A DNA stretch of 64,000 nucleotides from NCBI GenBank assembly GCA_005406025.1, contig BGZK01000141.1:1-64000 (forward strand). The letters are read 5' to 3'. Numbering within the stretch: the stretch's first letter is position 1; the number at the start of each line of letters is the position of its first letter. Shown here in pieces: positions 10,261-23,185 of the stretch. The notes under the pieces are model-generated. The model was not told the DNA's origin, made no database searches, and saw only the letters and a list, made by a program, of their open reading frames with translations. Origin of the DNA: Eumeta japonica. Taxonomy: Eukaryota; Arthropoda; Insecta; Lepidoptera; Psychidae. The translations under genes and the position numbers were made by a program.

Positions 10261-12829
10261 AATGGTCGGTGATGCAGCTAAAAGAATCGTAAACGACATA
10301 TTTCAAGTATAATCCTATTATTTGACAAATAAAGGTACTTTTGATTTGATTTGACTTGAAGAAACCTGCTGGTAAAATAATCATATGTTTATATCGAATA
10401 TTAAGCAATTTTATTTTTTCAGTAATATTCTTTGTTCAAGTATAGTATAGTAATGGTTATAATACAATTAATTAATACAGTTAGTGTGAAAGTAAAATGA
10501 CCACAGCCAGGCTGATTTTTGGGTCGCTAGAGACACGATATTTATCTCTGTTCATTCATCTACAGTGTCATACAAGCTCGTTGGTTTCGAATTTGATCCA
10601 TGTTAATCGACTTCAAAAAAAAAAAGGGTAAGGTTCTCAATTTATCTGCACATATTTTATATTTTCAATTTTCCTTGTTTAGCTGACACCGAACAAAAGC
10701 AAATAATTACTTAATTATTTTAAGATTTACGAAGGCGATTTTTTGTAATATACTTTTCTTAATATATGCTATTTGGTATATAGTATATAAGATTTTCTAG
10801 AGCAACTCTTTCTAATACTTCATATGTGTATGTAAAATGTCTTATTACTTGCAGTCAGATACATTCGCTCTACAGATTTATTTTGTCAGTCTACTTTCAT
10901 TTATTTTTTCAAAATGATAATCCATCTGTTCATTTAAATAAATATAATATAACTTATTTCATTTTGGGTCACCGATAAAATTAGGTTCATTTGAATTTTA
11001 ATTTTGTTAACATTACAATTTAGACAAGTGATAGTCAATTGGAAGTACATTTTGCTATCACAGTTTATAGACATGCTCTTTTGCAGTAAAAGTAATAGAA
11101 TTATTAGATTACAACAATTATTGAAATGGCGAAATATATTATAGATCGAAACAATATAGCGTATTATGAATTATCTTATAAACATAACTCAATTATCTCT
11201 GTACTCCGCTTTTCAGTACCATTAATGTGTAAAAGAGTAACCTCGATAAGTTTTGTATCACAGGACTAGCATATTGGTAGGTTCGGTGTCGAAAAGCAGT
11301 TTGACATATGTACCTATATATATATACCTGTTAAACTGATTATATATATTGCTTCTACGAAACCCAACTATGAAAAAATAACAAAAAAATCTGAAAAGCA
11401 ATTGACCCTGCGGGTTTCGCCTAAGCTTCTATATCAACAAACTGCAATATTTTTCTAACAACGCGTTCGAAAGATATTGTAGTTGAGAAAAGTCTATACA
11501 AATTGAATGGACCACTTTCAAATGTCGCAAGTTATATTTACATTGGTTAATTTGTTCAAAAGCTATGAGAGGTATACATATATATACACAAGCATTCACA
11601 CACATAAATACGGATATACAGGCATCACTCGGAAAGTTGTCAAAATAGATTCGCAGATCTGCTGAAAATCCAATTTTCGAAAGTTTGACTGAAAACAGAA
11701 TCTTCTCAATTAATGTAAATTTATCTATTTTCATAAGGGGAACTTAATACGATAATTTATCAGTTTTCATAGCGAAAAGTTAAAAGCAAAATATAAACAA
11801 ATAAGATGTTTCATCGAAAGGTGACGATTAATGAACTGTAAATAAATCCACCTTGGGCAGACTTGGGAAAGTTGCGGTCTGTCGGAATGAAAAAAATTCG
11901 CTCAAAAACTAAATTTTTTTCTTATAAAGCCATTATTAGGACAATTACAAGAGTTCAAAAAATATTTTTCTGGTGTACATACAATGTCAATGGGGTAAAT
12001 CCAGTGCTATGTAATGGAAATAAAATATCACAAAAAAGCATCCCGTAGTTGGCCGTCACAATATACGTACTTAGAAATGGTTTTAGTTTTTGTTTATACC
12101 ATTATCTCGAGGCGAACCGGAGTATAGGTGATCACTGTCGCCCATGAGCAGTATTCGCGACTCGCGACTACGTAGAAGTCATTGAAGATACTGAAAGGGA
12201 GGAGAAACTCATCTTTGTGGTGTTCTCCACAGTTTTTTACAAAATTGAGTGCAGTTCTCGCGGTTTCAAAAATTGCAGTAGAAACTGTTCCATTCTTAGT
12301 ACAATGGCAATATGGTCCAATTTTAAAATTATGCCCTGAAGGTCCCCAATTGATTTAAGGCGCAGTGTATGTGCGTGTTCCATTCGGTACCTTTACATAC
12401 ATGAAATTTGCATTTGTATAAATTGAAGGTTATTGTTATACAATTATAGTTTGTAGGATATTATAAAATTCCGATATATTTAAGGGATAGATACTCATAG
12501 ACGTTAACTCCTCCGTATATTGTAGGTAATGGACTTTCTTATCATTTTTATATAAATGGTACATAAGCTACCATCAAGTCATTTGCTCGCAATCACGCAG
12601 TTACCAACCTTGCACGCTTACGAATAAGTAAGCAGTATGCTTGTTTCGAACATCGGAATATTTATGCCATCCTACTTCCCGAAAATGAAAGTCAAATTCC
12701 CCAACACAAAAAACCTCAACTAACAGCGGGATGTGGCAGACTTACGGGAATGACGCTATACAAAACAAAGTGGTTCACGGTGGTGATGCACACATGATAA
12801 AAAATTGAACAAAGACGGTTAAAGCCTGA
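10261..12829. other. Non-coding DNA with scattered TE relics
   Basis: No gene is recognised. Around 10855-10925 there is a short piece resembling the 3' part of the RTE-like LINE (compare 33350-33400). At 11575-11610 is a CACA/TATA-rich stretch of the sort found in LINE tails. Open frames at 11429-11734 and 11863-12048 show no motif. Confidence 0.45.
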
Positions 12830-13290
12830 TGAATTCTACGATATATATAAATATTTTCAAAAGTGTAGTGCTAAAGTGGGGCCACTAGACGATCATGGCC
12901 ACGCTCCTGGACGTCCTAAAGGACACATGACAACGGCGAGGCGAGTTCCGCTTTCGCCGACAGATTAATCATCTACGATGCAGGCGTGTACACAGTCAAC
13001 TCAAACGTCAACGTGATCACTTCTTTGAAGATTTACGTGAAGATCAACTGGTGACTGCAGTTACTGAATCTAATATTAATACTATAAGACAACTAATAGA
13101 AACTAACAAAAAATTACTTGTGAGCAAATTTGTACTGTATTTGGAACTGGTATGAGCCAAGTACATATTACATCTGAAGGTTCAGTGGATACCGCATGGT
13201 TTAACGTATGACCAAAAACGACTACATATAAAGGGTTGCCGAAAAATGGTAAGAATATATAAAAAAGGACAAGCATTAGCTGTATATAGT
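12830..13290 (+). mobile_element. Mariner-like transposase N-terminal relic
   Basis: Translation around 12976-13150 gives HFFEDLREDQLVTAVTESNI then NTIRQLIETNKK. After a frameshift, a CEQICTVFGTGMSQVH-like segment and VQWIPHGLTYDQKRLHIKG follow. This order matches the DNA-binding (helix-turn-helix) half of mariner transposases (AVTE...IRxLIE...GxSxSxV...WIPHxLTxxQK). Several frameshifts are needed and no catalytic domain or inverted repeat was found, so it is dead. Confidence 0.6.
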
Positions 13291-14313
13291 ATAGTTATAG
13301 ACGACGAGAGCTAGGTGTACTAGTTTGAGCCTGAGAGAAAAAGCCATTCCGCAGAATGGCTTTTTCAATTTCGGCTTTTGCCAATGAAAGGCAAAAAAAG
13401 TCAAGGCATTAACAAGAAAATGGTTGCTACGTATTTCGGCAAACCTAGACATTAAAATGCATTATTGCTTGAAAATCAAAGGACAATAAGTTTAGATTCG
13501 AACGTGAGTACGTGCTTGTCCAGTTTTTGAAAAAGTTCGCGAAGCTCCTTGCAAAAAAGTCGTTTTAGTCGTCTCGTCCTCCGGAAACGCGTTCATATAT
13601 TCAGTTAAGGTAAAAAAATTAGTTTTTTTAAGGCCACCAATGTAGAATTAATGACGCATCCGTTGGCGCAGTCCAGATCTGCACATTGCGACTTTTGTTT
13701 ATTTTCGAAAATTAAAGATAAGAATTAAAATATACCATTTACAAGCCCCGAAAAAGCGGTGAATGTATTCCTAAAGGTCATTAAAGACGTCCTTTAGGAA
13801 GACTGGGCTAACTGTCTTTTAGAATAGTTCCAAATAATGCAAAAGTGTGTAAATATTAAGGGTAATAAATAGTAAAATACTTCGAAAAACTATAAATTTA
13901 TCATAAGCGTAATATGTAAACTTTATTAATAAAAATCCAGAAAATTTCAATATTGCTCAATTAGAACAAACATACAAAAATTATAGTTTGTAAAGTGCTC
14001 ATTCTGTAATAAACTATTCATTCTTTATTGATCTGAAAAGAAGGCGTTAAGGTTAATTAATTTGAGCTGTCCATTACTCTAATAGTTGTTTTTCGAATAC
14101 ATCATGTCATATCTAGTTTCGTTAGGAAAATTGACAAAACTGACAATAGGACAAAAAGTAAACATATCAAAAGATTAATGTCGATGAAAGTTTCATTCGA
14201 CAGGCACACAGTCGTACTTTCTATAATTTATCGATGTTCTAAGTTAAAGTAAGCTTTTAAAGAAGACCGGTTTAGGAAAGAGAGTAATAGTTACTAATAG
14301 CGTTATTGATAAA
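13291..14313. other. Intergenic DNA upstream of GR-2
   Basis: No gene is recognised. A small imperfect inverted repeat, GAGAAAAAGCCATTCCGCAG followed by AATGGCTTTTTC, lies at 13335-13366. The GR-2 promoter must lie in the last part, but no clear TATA box could be defined. Confidence 0.4.
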
Positions 14314-15516
14314 ATGCCAACTAAAGTTAAACCGAATGAGCTTTCACATAATATTCATTTTAATAAAAAAGAAAGTCTCGTGAAACTTGTAAACACTTTG
14401 AACCCGGGTTGTTGTTTTGAAAGATTATTTGGTATTTTTAGATTCCAGTTCAAAAATGATGAATTACGAACTACCGGAATAACACTTAAACTTAGGAGTT
14501 TAGTTATTACTGTATTGTTTTTAATTGTTTATGTTATATTTCACAAATATCCTATTGCAGTTATAGGAAGAGTCACGAATTTTGAAGCATTCTTGGAGGC
14601 CCCAGACCTGTTAGTAGTTCTTAATTATATGGGAAGTGCTATAGCGACATCATTTCTTATATCCAAGAAAAACATTAATACAATCATGGCTTTTCATAAA
14701 ATGGACATAACTTTGCGTTTGAATCTGACAGATGAATTTTACTCAAAATCACGAAAAGAAAGCATTATAACCATATGTTTTGTTCTTCTTCAGTACTTCG
14801 TTTTTACAATAGTTGATGTTTACGTGTGCGGATCTTTGAAAGCAATTGACTTCATAACTTTCCCATTGTACTTCGTTCAAGATCTAGAAGTTTTATTATT
14901 CTATAAATTCGTCTCGATGTTGAAATGTAGAATGGACGTATTAAATGACTACTTAAGGAAACATGTTCATGAGAATGATCCGAACGGCAGTAAAATAAAA
15001 ATTACCAAAGCCATGGATAAGGTAGCTCCACTGCATTTGAAAGATTTGGGAATGATGTACGATGCCATGGGCGAGACTTGTTCTTATATCAATGAAATTT
15101 TCAATTATCAAATACTCATGACACTCGCATCTACATTCACTTACGTCCTAGCAACTATTTCGTCATCGTTGCAATATTTGCGTACACCAAATAAAGCGTC
15201 GGAAACGTTGACAATGATCGTAATGTGGTGCATGAAATGCATCTGCACCGTGACCACAATGTGCTTAGGTTGCGATAAACTTGCATCCGCACGGAACGAC
15301 ACTAAAGTATTAGTCAATGACATAATTATGGACTACGAACGACCGCCGCAGACCAGACTCCTAGCAAAGGCGTTTATGGAACTGACAAAAACATGGCGAA
15401 TGAAGATTTCTGTTTACGATATGTTCTTTGTGGACATCACTTTAATTTTAAAGTTTATAAGTGTTGCCACCACTTACTTGATCGTTATTATACAAATATC
15501 GCACTTCATTAAATAA
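14314..15516 (+). CDS. Gustatory receptor GR-2 (intronless, 400 aa)
   Basis: This is an insect gustatory receptor (7tm_7 family), complete in one exon. The start ATG at 14314 gives an N-terminus that aligns with the other local GRs (GIFRF block at about residues 40-45). Hydrophobic segments fall near residues 59-78, 93-114, 149-170, 176-198, 264-286, 303-322 and 372-395. The GR signature TYLIVIIQ is at residues 387-394, with VNDIIMDYERPP and AKAFMEL upstream. A run of cysteines in MWCMKCICTVTTMCLGC is a distinctive trait of this copy. The sequence from about residue 258 onward and ~3 kb of 3' flank are duplicated at 36073-39088, where the gene is a truncated pseudogene. The stop TAA overlaps an AAATAAA polyadenylation-type sequence. 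No damage is seen. The ligand cannot be inferred. Confidence 0.93.
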   Translation: MPTKVKPNELSHNIHFNKKESLVKLVNTLNPGCCFERLFGIFRFQFKNDELRTTGITLKLRSLVITVLFLIVYVIFHKYPIAVIGRVTNFEAFLEAPDLLVVLNYMGSAIATSFLISKKNINTIMAFHKMDITLRLNLTDEFYSKSRKESIITICFVLLQYFVFTIVDVYVCGSLKAIDFITFPLYFVQDLEVLLFYKFVSMLKCRMDVLNDYLRKHVHENDPNGSKIKITKAMDKVAPLHLKDLGMMYDAMGETCSYINEIFNYQILMTLASTFTYVLATISSSLQYLRTPNKASETLTMIVMWCMKCICTVTTMCLGCDKLASARNDTKVLVNDIIMDYERPPQTRLLAKAFMELTKTWRMKISVYDMFFVDITLILKFISVATTYLIVIIQISHFIK

Positions 15517-18490
15517 ATGAAAGTGTTTATGTGTTCATTTTGCAAATGAAGTGAATGTTGTTCTAAAATATTCGTTTTTAAATTTTACTTAATAACAAGA
15601 TCATAAGACAAGCTGTTTCTATGGTAATATGTGACGAGATAAGATTTTTTCTTTTGCTGGTTATCTAAAATTTCTCTGAAGACATGCGAATTGTTTGGTA
15701 AAAAAGTAGATAATTATCGCTTTATAAGTCGTAGAATTAATGCATATATTTGAATCAAATATTTGATAATGTGCTTTAAACGTTATTACAGTATTGTAGC
15801 AAATTTAAAACTTTGTCACGAAATATTGTATAGTTTGAAAAATGTATTATAAGTATTTTGTAATGTTTATGTTCACTCGTTAGTATGGTTAATCTAATTG
15901 TGATAATATCATAATATATATGTTGAAATTGAATTGTGTAGATGCACAGTGTTGTAGATTTAATAACATGACAGTAGTATTAAGATGTGTATGTACCGAA
16001 CGAATTCGTTATATGCTTTTTTTCACATAAATAAATACTGTTATGGAATCAATACCTATATATTTATTTTGAGTTTTACGAACTACCCATATAATACTTT
16101 AACCGGGTCATAGTAAATAAACACTGTAGCCACTTTCTTTCAGAAATCGAAGCCGAAATAAATTACGATTATTTTTAAAGTACAATTTTTGTTTTAAACA
16201 AAAGCTAGAAATTAAGACGTTCACTGAGATTGTGACCAAATTTATAAGAACCAATTTTATTGTAATTGACAACATAATTTATTTGTAAATAAAATAGTTC
16301 CCATTTTAATTTATTTAGGAGTCGATACGAATAATCTGACGGACTGAAGGAGGAGCAAATGATGATGCTGACGATGATGATTCTGATGATGATGATGAAG
16401 TAGATACGAATAATCTGATAGAACTGTGTGTGATAAACGATTGTTGCTTGTTTACTTTTAAAATTATGCCAGTAACGCTATTTAAAAAATGCCAACTTTT
16501 TGGCAATCATACAGCTGATGAATTGCTTGCAGATGATTATAGATATTTCTATATAGCATTAGAACCTTCGGATAGCAGTATTATAATCTTGTTGATAAGC
16601 TACAGCTTTAGTAACTCTGGAGCCGTACTCTAAGAACTACTAAAAATATCTAATAAATTATACTGATAACCTTGACTTCAATAGGCCTTTACAATGCTCG
16701 TAAAGTAGACATAAATAAATGAATGTAAAATGGATTACTTAAGATAGGTTTGCCGCATTTTAATGATATTTATCACAAGTGGGTGGATTACGCATTTACA
16801 TTTATAACACCAATTTACTGTTATGCGAAAGTAAAAATGAATTTCACGTGAGACACTTTTATTATTCATAACAGCGAGCAACGCCCCATCCACTTTATTT
16901 CCCGCATTTACTCTTTTCGATATCTACGTTAATGAAAAAAAGTTCTGAGAAGAATCTGATGAATCATCAATGTGAATTAATTCTTCTAGGCAGATGAGAT
17001 GATAAGCTATGTAAAAATAAATGTACGTTTGCTAAACTTTAGCAGTCTATGGTGTATTTTGAATGAATTGATATGAATGATAATTAACAACTATACTAAT
17101 GCGCGTATCTTGTTCCAGTCTACCTTACTTCATTGGGCGTACATCGTCCAAAATCATATTTCCTTAAACAAACTGTTTGCAAACTTTTTTCGGTACGGGC
17201 CTCTTTTGGGAAACGAAGTATTTGACAGAACTCTAGAATAATCAAACACGATTTATATCTAATTCTTTATTAATAATCAAATTATGTTAACAATCATAAC
17301 TTTTTGTAGATACGTAATATTAGACTTTTAACGGATTTTTCCTTTGGAGCCGTAGAGTACCCCTTTAGTATTTTATTAATTATTATCAGTACTTATTTTC
17401 GTCCCCCAGAAAGACTCCGAGGAGCCCCAGGAGTCTGCGGAATACACTTCGAGTACCGCTGCCTTAAACCAATTACTTATTGTTAGTATGCACATGATTG
17501 TGTAATGAGCTCATTTTATATAGAAACAATGTAAGTCATCCAATGTAAGTCATTCAATACAAAAATAAATTACAATGACGTGGTTCTTATGCTTAGCTTA
17601 TGCTCTTATGCTATGCGTGGTTAGAACAAACACTAGTGACGTCCCATTGATCCGAGTTTAGAATTCAGTAGTGATAAATGATCATCAAGTACATTAATTC
17701 CCTATTAAAGCCCTATATTCGTCCTGTTTCGGTTTCGTGTTTTATATTACTTCTTTGCAATGATTATCCCAAATTTTCCTTGCCTACTGTAAAATAAATA
17801 AAACGTAAGAATACATTGAGGTTCGTCATTAGTTACTGACAGATAAAATTTATATAATATTTATTGTTAGAAATTCATGGGGACGTGGATAAATTCTTAC
17901 AAAGGTACTTTTTTCAGTAATACCAAAATTCACAACTGAGCCACCGAACTCTCCAGTTTTTGCAATTTTCAATAAATCTTTTTCCAAGCAGTTATATCTT
18001 GAATATTTTTTTGTAGATCATTTCCTGCATTGACATGTTGAAATACTATATTTACACTGAATTGAAAACATATTTTCGAAATACGTATAATATTTTTCTA
18101 TGATACACTAACGGGATTCATTTTCTAGTAACATATATCTCATCCGTACTAGTTTCAGTGATAAAATCAATGTTGAAAACTTGTCCATAATGTCATTGTC
18201 GTTCTAAAATAAAGTTTTTCAATAATAATATGGACTCACGTTAATATTGATCATTCGTAACATTTTTACATATAAATTGATGTCCCCCCCCGTGGTGTCT
18301 GCGTATCTACGTGAAAGCCAATATCATAAACTACTGTAGGAATCGTCATATAGTTTTAACTAATACATAAACTGATTCACGAGGAATGTCTGTTTATTCA
18401 CTTATAGGTATTTCGTACAAATCGGCTGAGCTACAATGATGTTTTTCGATTAAAACACGCCTGGGAGTTATCCTGATGTGCGCTGCTTTA
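15088..18490 (+). repeat. Segmental duplication, copy 1 (3' half of GR-2 plus flank)
   Basis: Collinear with 36073-39088. Shared landmarks include the GR-2 3' end, the TAGTATGGTTAATCTAAT region, AATACTTTAACCGGGTCATA, AGAACCTTCGGATAGCAGTA, and finally AAACACGCCTGGGAGT just before both copies diverge (18490 and 39088). Apart from the GR-2 3' end it is non-coding. An ORF at 16430-16633 with an acidic 5' extension is broken in copy 2, so it is not called as a gene. Confidence 0.85.
16336..16412. repeat. (GAT)n-rich insertion flanked by a 16-bp direct repeat
   Basis: GATACGAATAATCTGA occurs twice, around 16324 and again at about 16402, with a GAT/GAC-rich stretch between. The duplicated copy at 37299-37320 has the 16-mer only once and lacks the GAT tract. 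This is best read as local expansion or insertion after the segmental duplication. Confidence 0.65.
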
Positions 18491-19892
18491 AGTTTAAGAA
18501 TAAGTAAATTTGTTTTAATATCCTGCAATGTAATCTGTAAAATACAACTCTTTCTCTCGGTCTGTCTGACCATTTATATAACATCAGAAATACCGGTTCG
18601 ACTTACAAGTTTTAAGAGTATAAATATCTGGCCAAAACCGGAATTATGACTAAGAGCGGGAATGAGATACTTTCTTAAATGTTGATTCAAGAGTAACAAG
18701 GCTACTGGAACTAATACATTTCGATTTGTGTAGCCCTATGGAAAATTCATCATATGGAGGTAAGAAATTCTTTATTATTTACATTATAGAGACTCCGAGA
18801 TTTAAAGTTAAAAGTAAAGAACGAATTGGATTATAAGATAAAACAAATTCGCACTGAAAATGGCAAAGACTACTGCAACTATAACTTTACAAACTTTTCA
18901 AACTGATGTATTCATCAGACCTCTAAACCTTACACTCCCCAGCAAAATGACATGCCCGAAAGAATGAACCGGAATCAGTAGAACGACAGAAATGTATGTT
19001 GTCCTGTGCTAACTTGGAGAAGAAATTGTGGGCTGACGCGTTGGCAATAGCTGCATATGTTGTTAACCGTTCCCCAACAAAGTCACTAGAAGGTACAACT
19101 CCATATAAAATGTGGAAAGGTAAAAAACCCAATTCAGCACACATTAAAATATCTGGCTAAGAAGTTATGGTCCTTGTAGCTATGTTTTAACGCCAAAAAT
19201 GGGATAAAAAGTCAGCAAAAATACTATTAGTGGGATATGGCGATAATACTAAGGAATATGGTTGCACGAACTCTAATACGCAAAAGATTGTCAAAAGTAG
19301 AGATGTTGTCTTAATGGAAAAATACGATGAAAATGTAAACATACTAACAAATTGTGAAATTAATGTGACAGTAAAGGATAACCAAACAACTACTGCCAGC
19401 TTAGCTCCAGCGGAACGTATCAACTTGGACACTCAGAAAAAATAAATACACACTCCGGAGTCATCTGCATCTGTAATGTCCGGTAAGTACTCAGATAACC
19501 AAGAAGGTAATACTGAAGACTCAAGTGAGCATGGCACACACACTGTGACGACAATTACTATCCACGATATCCGATAAGACAGGACTATAAATGTACTATT
19601 GAGATCTCATAATAAACACATTGAGAGACAGAATGAAAAAAGGGCCTATTGTGTTTATTTACTAATTTGCTGATCCACAGACTGTTGAGGAAACGCTCAC
19701 ATCGCCGCAAACTACAGAATAGAAGAGAGCCATGGATGAATCGTATATTTCCATGATAAAAAATAAAACTTGGACGTTGACAGACCTCCCTTTAGGTGTA
19801 AAGGCTCTCTCATACAAGCGCGTATTGAAAATAAAAACTGACCAAAGTGGAAATGTTCTTCGATACAAAGCAAAGCTTAATTTGATCGCGTA

Positions 19893-20330
19893 AAAATGTG
19901 TCGCCCGAATTCCAGACTCAAAACGAAACAGAGATAGACTGCAGTCGCTCTAAATACCTAACGGTCGCTACGGCAGACTGCTTTATTACAACATATCGTG
20001 CGAGTGGGGAAACACCCTGACGCTGTAAGTACGAGAAGAGAGCTCACAGCTCTATTTTTCGTAGAGCGTGAAAAGCAGGCGTAACGAAACATCAGCTCGT
20101 GTAGTATCGCGACAATCCAATAAAATCCAGGTTCTAATCGTGAACCCTGTAAGAGTCAAACTTCTGTTCCAGATTCAAAGCCAGACTGTTCTGCACTATG
20201 TAATTTCATTAAATTAATTGACTAGACGATCACGCCTGCTAAAGCACACATGTATAATCAAACAGTAGGTATACATGTAGACTATATATAGGATTCCGTT
20301 TTAACTTAATTTTATTTACCGCTGAAGAAA
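19893..20330. other. Unexplained ~440-bp segment inside the copia RT region
   Basis: The copia frame stops matching at about 19893 and resumes at about 20325 (KPKKHFAMYDIES). The intervening DNA is less AT-rich than its surroundings and does not translate as RT in any frame I tried. It has replaced or interrupted the catalytic YVDD region. It could be a nested insertion; the family was not recognised. Confidence 0.45.
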
Positions 20331-21240
20331 ATACAAAGATTATTTCAAAAACAAACCAAAGAAACACTTTGCAATGTATGATATTGAATCGGCAAGCCAA
20401 TGTATTGATCCAAATATTACCAGAGATGGAGACAAAGTAATGCTAGATCAAGAGATATATATTAATGAATTAATAGCACGATTCAGAATGTCAGATCGTA
20501 AACCGGTGAAAACTCTATTTGAAGTTCGCATGAAATTAGATGAAAAAGTGGAAGAAAAAAAACTGACTGACTGTCCATATCAACAAGCCATTGGTCTCTC
20601 ATTGTATATGACTCAAGGCACCCGACCTGATATATTCCTTGCAATGAACACACTGAGCAGATTTAACAAAAATTCGAAAGCTGCGCTTTGGACTGTGGTG
20701 AAAAGAGTATTCAGATATCTGCAGGGTAGCAAAGACTTCAAGTTGATTTATACCAAAGATGGTAATGAAAAATCATAGAATATTGTGATGTTGATTGGGC
20801 AAGCGACGTGCGCGATCATAAATCGTGCACTGGATACGTTTTTGTTGCAGGGTGGTGCTATATCCTGGCGGTCACACAAACAGCAGATTGTAGCACTCTT
20901 TATCGCTGAATCGGAATACATGTCGATGTCTTCGGCGGCGCAGGAGGTATTGTGGCTTCAACGGCTGCATGCTGAACTCGGTCAACAACAGGGCAACCTA
21001 CTCGTCATATTCAGTGATAACCAGAGTGCAATGAAGTTGTCTAATTATGATTGTTACTTACCTAGGTCAAGATACATTGATATTCGTTATCATTTTCTCA
21101 AAGATCATGTTAATAAATTAGAGATAAAGTTTTGCTATGTTAAGGGTGAGGAAATTATTCCTGATAATTTAACTAAGGACACTACTGCCGATAAACACTT
21201 GTATTGTGTAATGAATATGGGATTACGTCTCAGGGGAGGG

Positions 21241-21430
21241 TGTTACTAAATAGGAACGCAACCATTTTAACTCCCCTTTTTGTCGCATCTATGGCGCTGC
21301 GTTAGCCGCAAAGCTCTCTAGCTACCAGTTGTTACTGCGCTTTTGGTCGCACAATAAAATCTTTTATATTTCAAAATAATTAAGTTCATTTATTATGACA
21401 AATATGAAATACTTCTTCATTTCAAAGACT
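21241..21430 (+). repeat. Probable copia 3' LTR
   Basis: It begins with TGTTACTAAATAGG right after the polypurine tract CAGGGGAGGG, and the RNase H stop codon falls just inside it. It contains an AATAAA at about 21352. The 3' boundary is inferred from the return of duplicated sequence at 21437. Confidence 0.55.
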
Positions 21431-21436
21431 TACTTT

Positions 21437-23185
21437 AACTAACTTGGTTTTCGAAACGAATTGGCCTCGACACTCATCAAGACGATTTTGAGATCAGCGC
21501 GCGTCTTAAATACGTGTTCACATTGCTGTCATCCGCATAACAATAAATATTACCACTTTTCTATAAATTGTGTATACATAGAATGGACAAAGTACAGGAG
21601 AGTACACAGTCGTGACGGAAACCGATATTTACGAGTTTTAAGTATGATTTTGATGCTCTGTAATTTGATGAAGTTGCCAATCCATTTGCACAATTAACGG
21701 GAAACAAATACAAAGAAAGCTTTAAGAGAGGCGCTTTGTGACAATTAAAACCCAAGCTTACTCCTTACTTTCAGTAGCCTACGTCCAAAGATATGTTAAT
21801 AAAGTGCAGAGATCTCCAGCCGAGCGGCCACAACCGCCGTGTGAAAAGCGTAGTAGCATTCGTCTAAGCAGTGCAGAATAAGGAGGTTATTGCTATAGAC
21901 GGAACTGAGAGTTTATTTTTCTTGAAAATAAAGAGGCCTAAATCAATTTTCTAGAAATTTGAATCTTTGAAGAAATAATAATGAGTGATAAAATAAGCGC
22001 ATCAAAACGGCGCTAAGTGAAAAGTGTACATTTTAAACAAAACTGAAGGTTCCTTCAACACAACTCGACTTGTGGTTATCAAAAAAAGAATGCACGATGT
22101 GCAAATATCTGTCTAAAACAAATATCCACCATAGAATTCTCATGCCCAATTCTATTCTATTTATAAGCAAAATACTTTGAACGGCTTTGACAATACATTA
22201 AAATATACGTAGGTCCGAAGGGTAAGACACCAGTCTCTCATTAAATCTTCTAATATATTCCGGACATAGCTTTATTGTCTTTTTACAGAACGTTAGGGCA
22301 GAGTCGTACTTCTCGAATAAGTCGGTATTTGACGCCTAGACGCCATGGCATTCGCCTAGCCTGTTTAAGGACGAAAAGTTATTTTGCAAAGCTTAACAAA
22401 CCTAGGATGACATTTGCCACTTGTCGGTATCATATACTTTGACACATAAAATTATGGTCTGTTGCGTCACTGCAGCGATATATAGTCAGCATATGTGTTA
22501 CGATTATCTAACATAAATTAAACTCACTCCCATGATTTAGATGCAAAGAAGGTTTGCGACCTATCCTAATACACAGAGTGCCAAACACGGCGTTCGCCCT
22601 CTAGTATAAATCGCAATGAGCATGTAATAGGCACTAGACTTTGAGTCCGCCAGTGGTCTGACGCTCTGAGTAGAACACCAAAAGAATCCTTTCAATTGTT
22701 GGGATGCAAGATCAATAGATTGTGCTACTAAGATGAGGAACAGCCCGCCACATCCAGCACTCTTGTGAGTGAAAATAACAACTATGCTGATCATAAGCCT
22801 CTTCCGTAATAAAAAGCCATATCATCCCAAAGTAAGAGTGCAGTTATATATAGTAAAAGAGCAATCATAGTTTTATTTTTATCATTAGAAGACGGGAAAT
22901 GAAATAAAATAGAAAATGGCAATTAATTCTAGCAAAAATATAATTGTTATAAGAAAAATTAAACATTCTAGTTCTAGGCCGCTCTAAATACACGGACATA
23001 TACTAAATATGCGTAAAGGAACGTTATAGGTGATATGAATTTTAAATTGGTTACCTTCTATTACTAATATCAAATGTAACCGTTAATTAAATTGGTCTAA
23101 TTGTACTTGTACTAGACAATTATAAAAATGATTCTGTTTTTCATTCGAATACAATGATCATTGCAGAAATAGATGCGGTATTAAA
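21437..23185 (+). repeat. Segmental duplication, copy 1 (GR-3 5' flank)
   Basis: Collinear with 40547-42514, both beginning at TTAACTAACTTGGTTTT. It is mostly non-coding. A 78-codon frame at 21461-21697 corresponds to the first part of the longer 137-codon frame at 40604-41017 in the other copy but ends early, so if it was ever coding it is broken here. The last ~150 bases include the likely GR-3 promoter and leader, with no clear TATA box. Confidence 0.75.

Larger units (their letters stand above)
18491..21436 (+). mobile_element. Broken Ty1/copia retrotransposon (integrase, RT remnant, RNase H, 3' LTR)
   Basis: Integrase remnants start at about 18850 (RTENGKDYCNYNFTNF, YTPQQNDMPERMN) and continue at about 19010-19160 (LEKKLWADALAIAAYVVNRS). 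The linker at 19216-19443 reads LVGYGDNTKEYG and DVVLMEKYDENVN. An RT start at 19728-19890 (KTWTLTDLPLGVK) breaks off, and the YVDD-bearing centre is missing. The frame at 20374-20776 is the RT/connection region (YQQAIGLSLYMTQGTRPDI). RNase H at 20785-21249 keeps DWASDVRDHKSCTGY (partly out of frame), AESEYMSMSSAAQEVLWLQR and SDNQSAMK, the expected D/E/D residues. A polypurine tract at 21231-21240 leads into TGTTACTAAATAGG, the likely start of the 3' LTR. Multiple stops and frameshifts kill it, and no 5' LTR was found. It lies between the two conserved halves of the GR-2/GR-3 duplication and is absent from the other copy. Confidence 0.85.
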
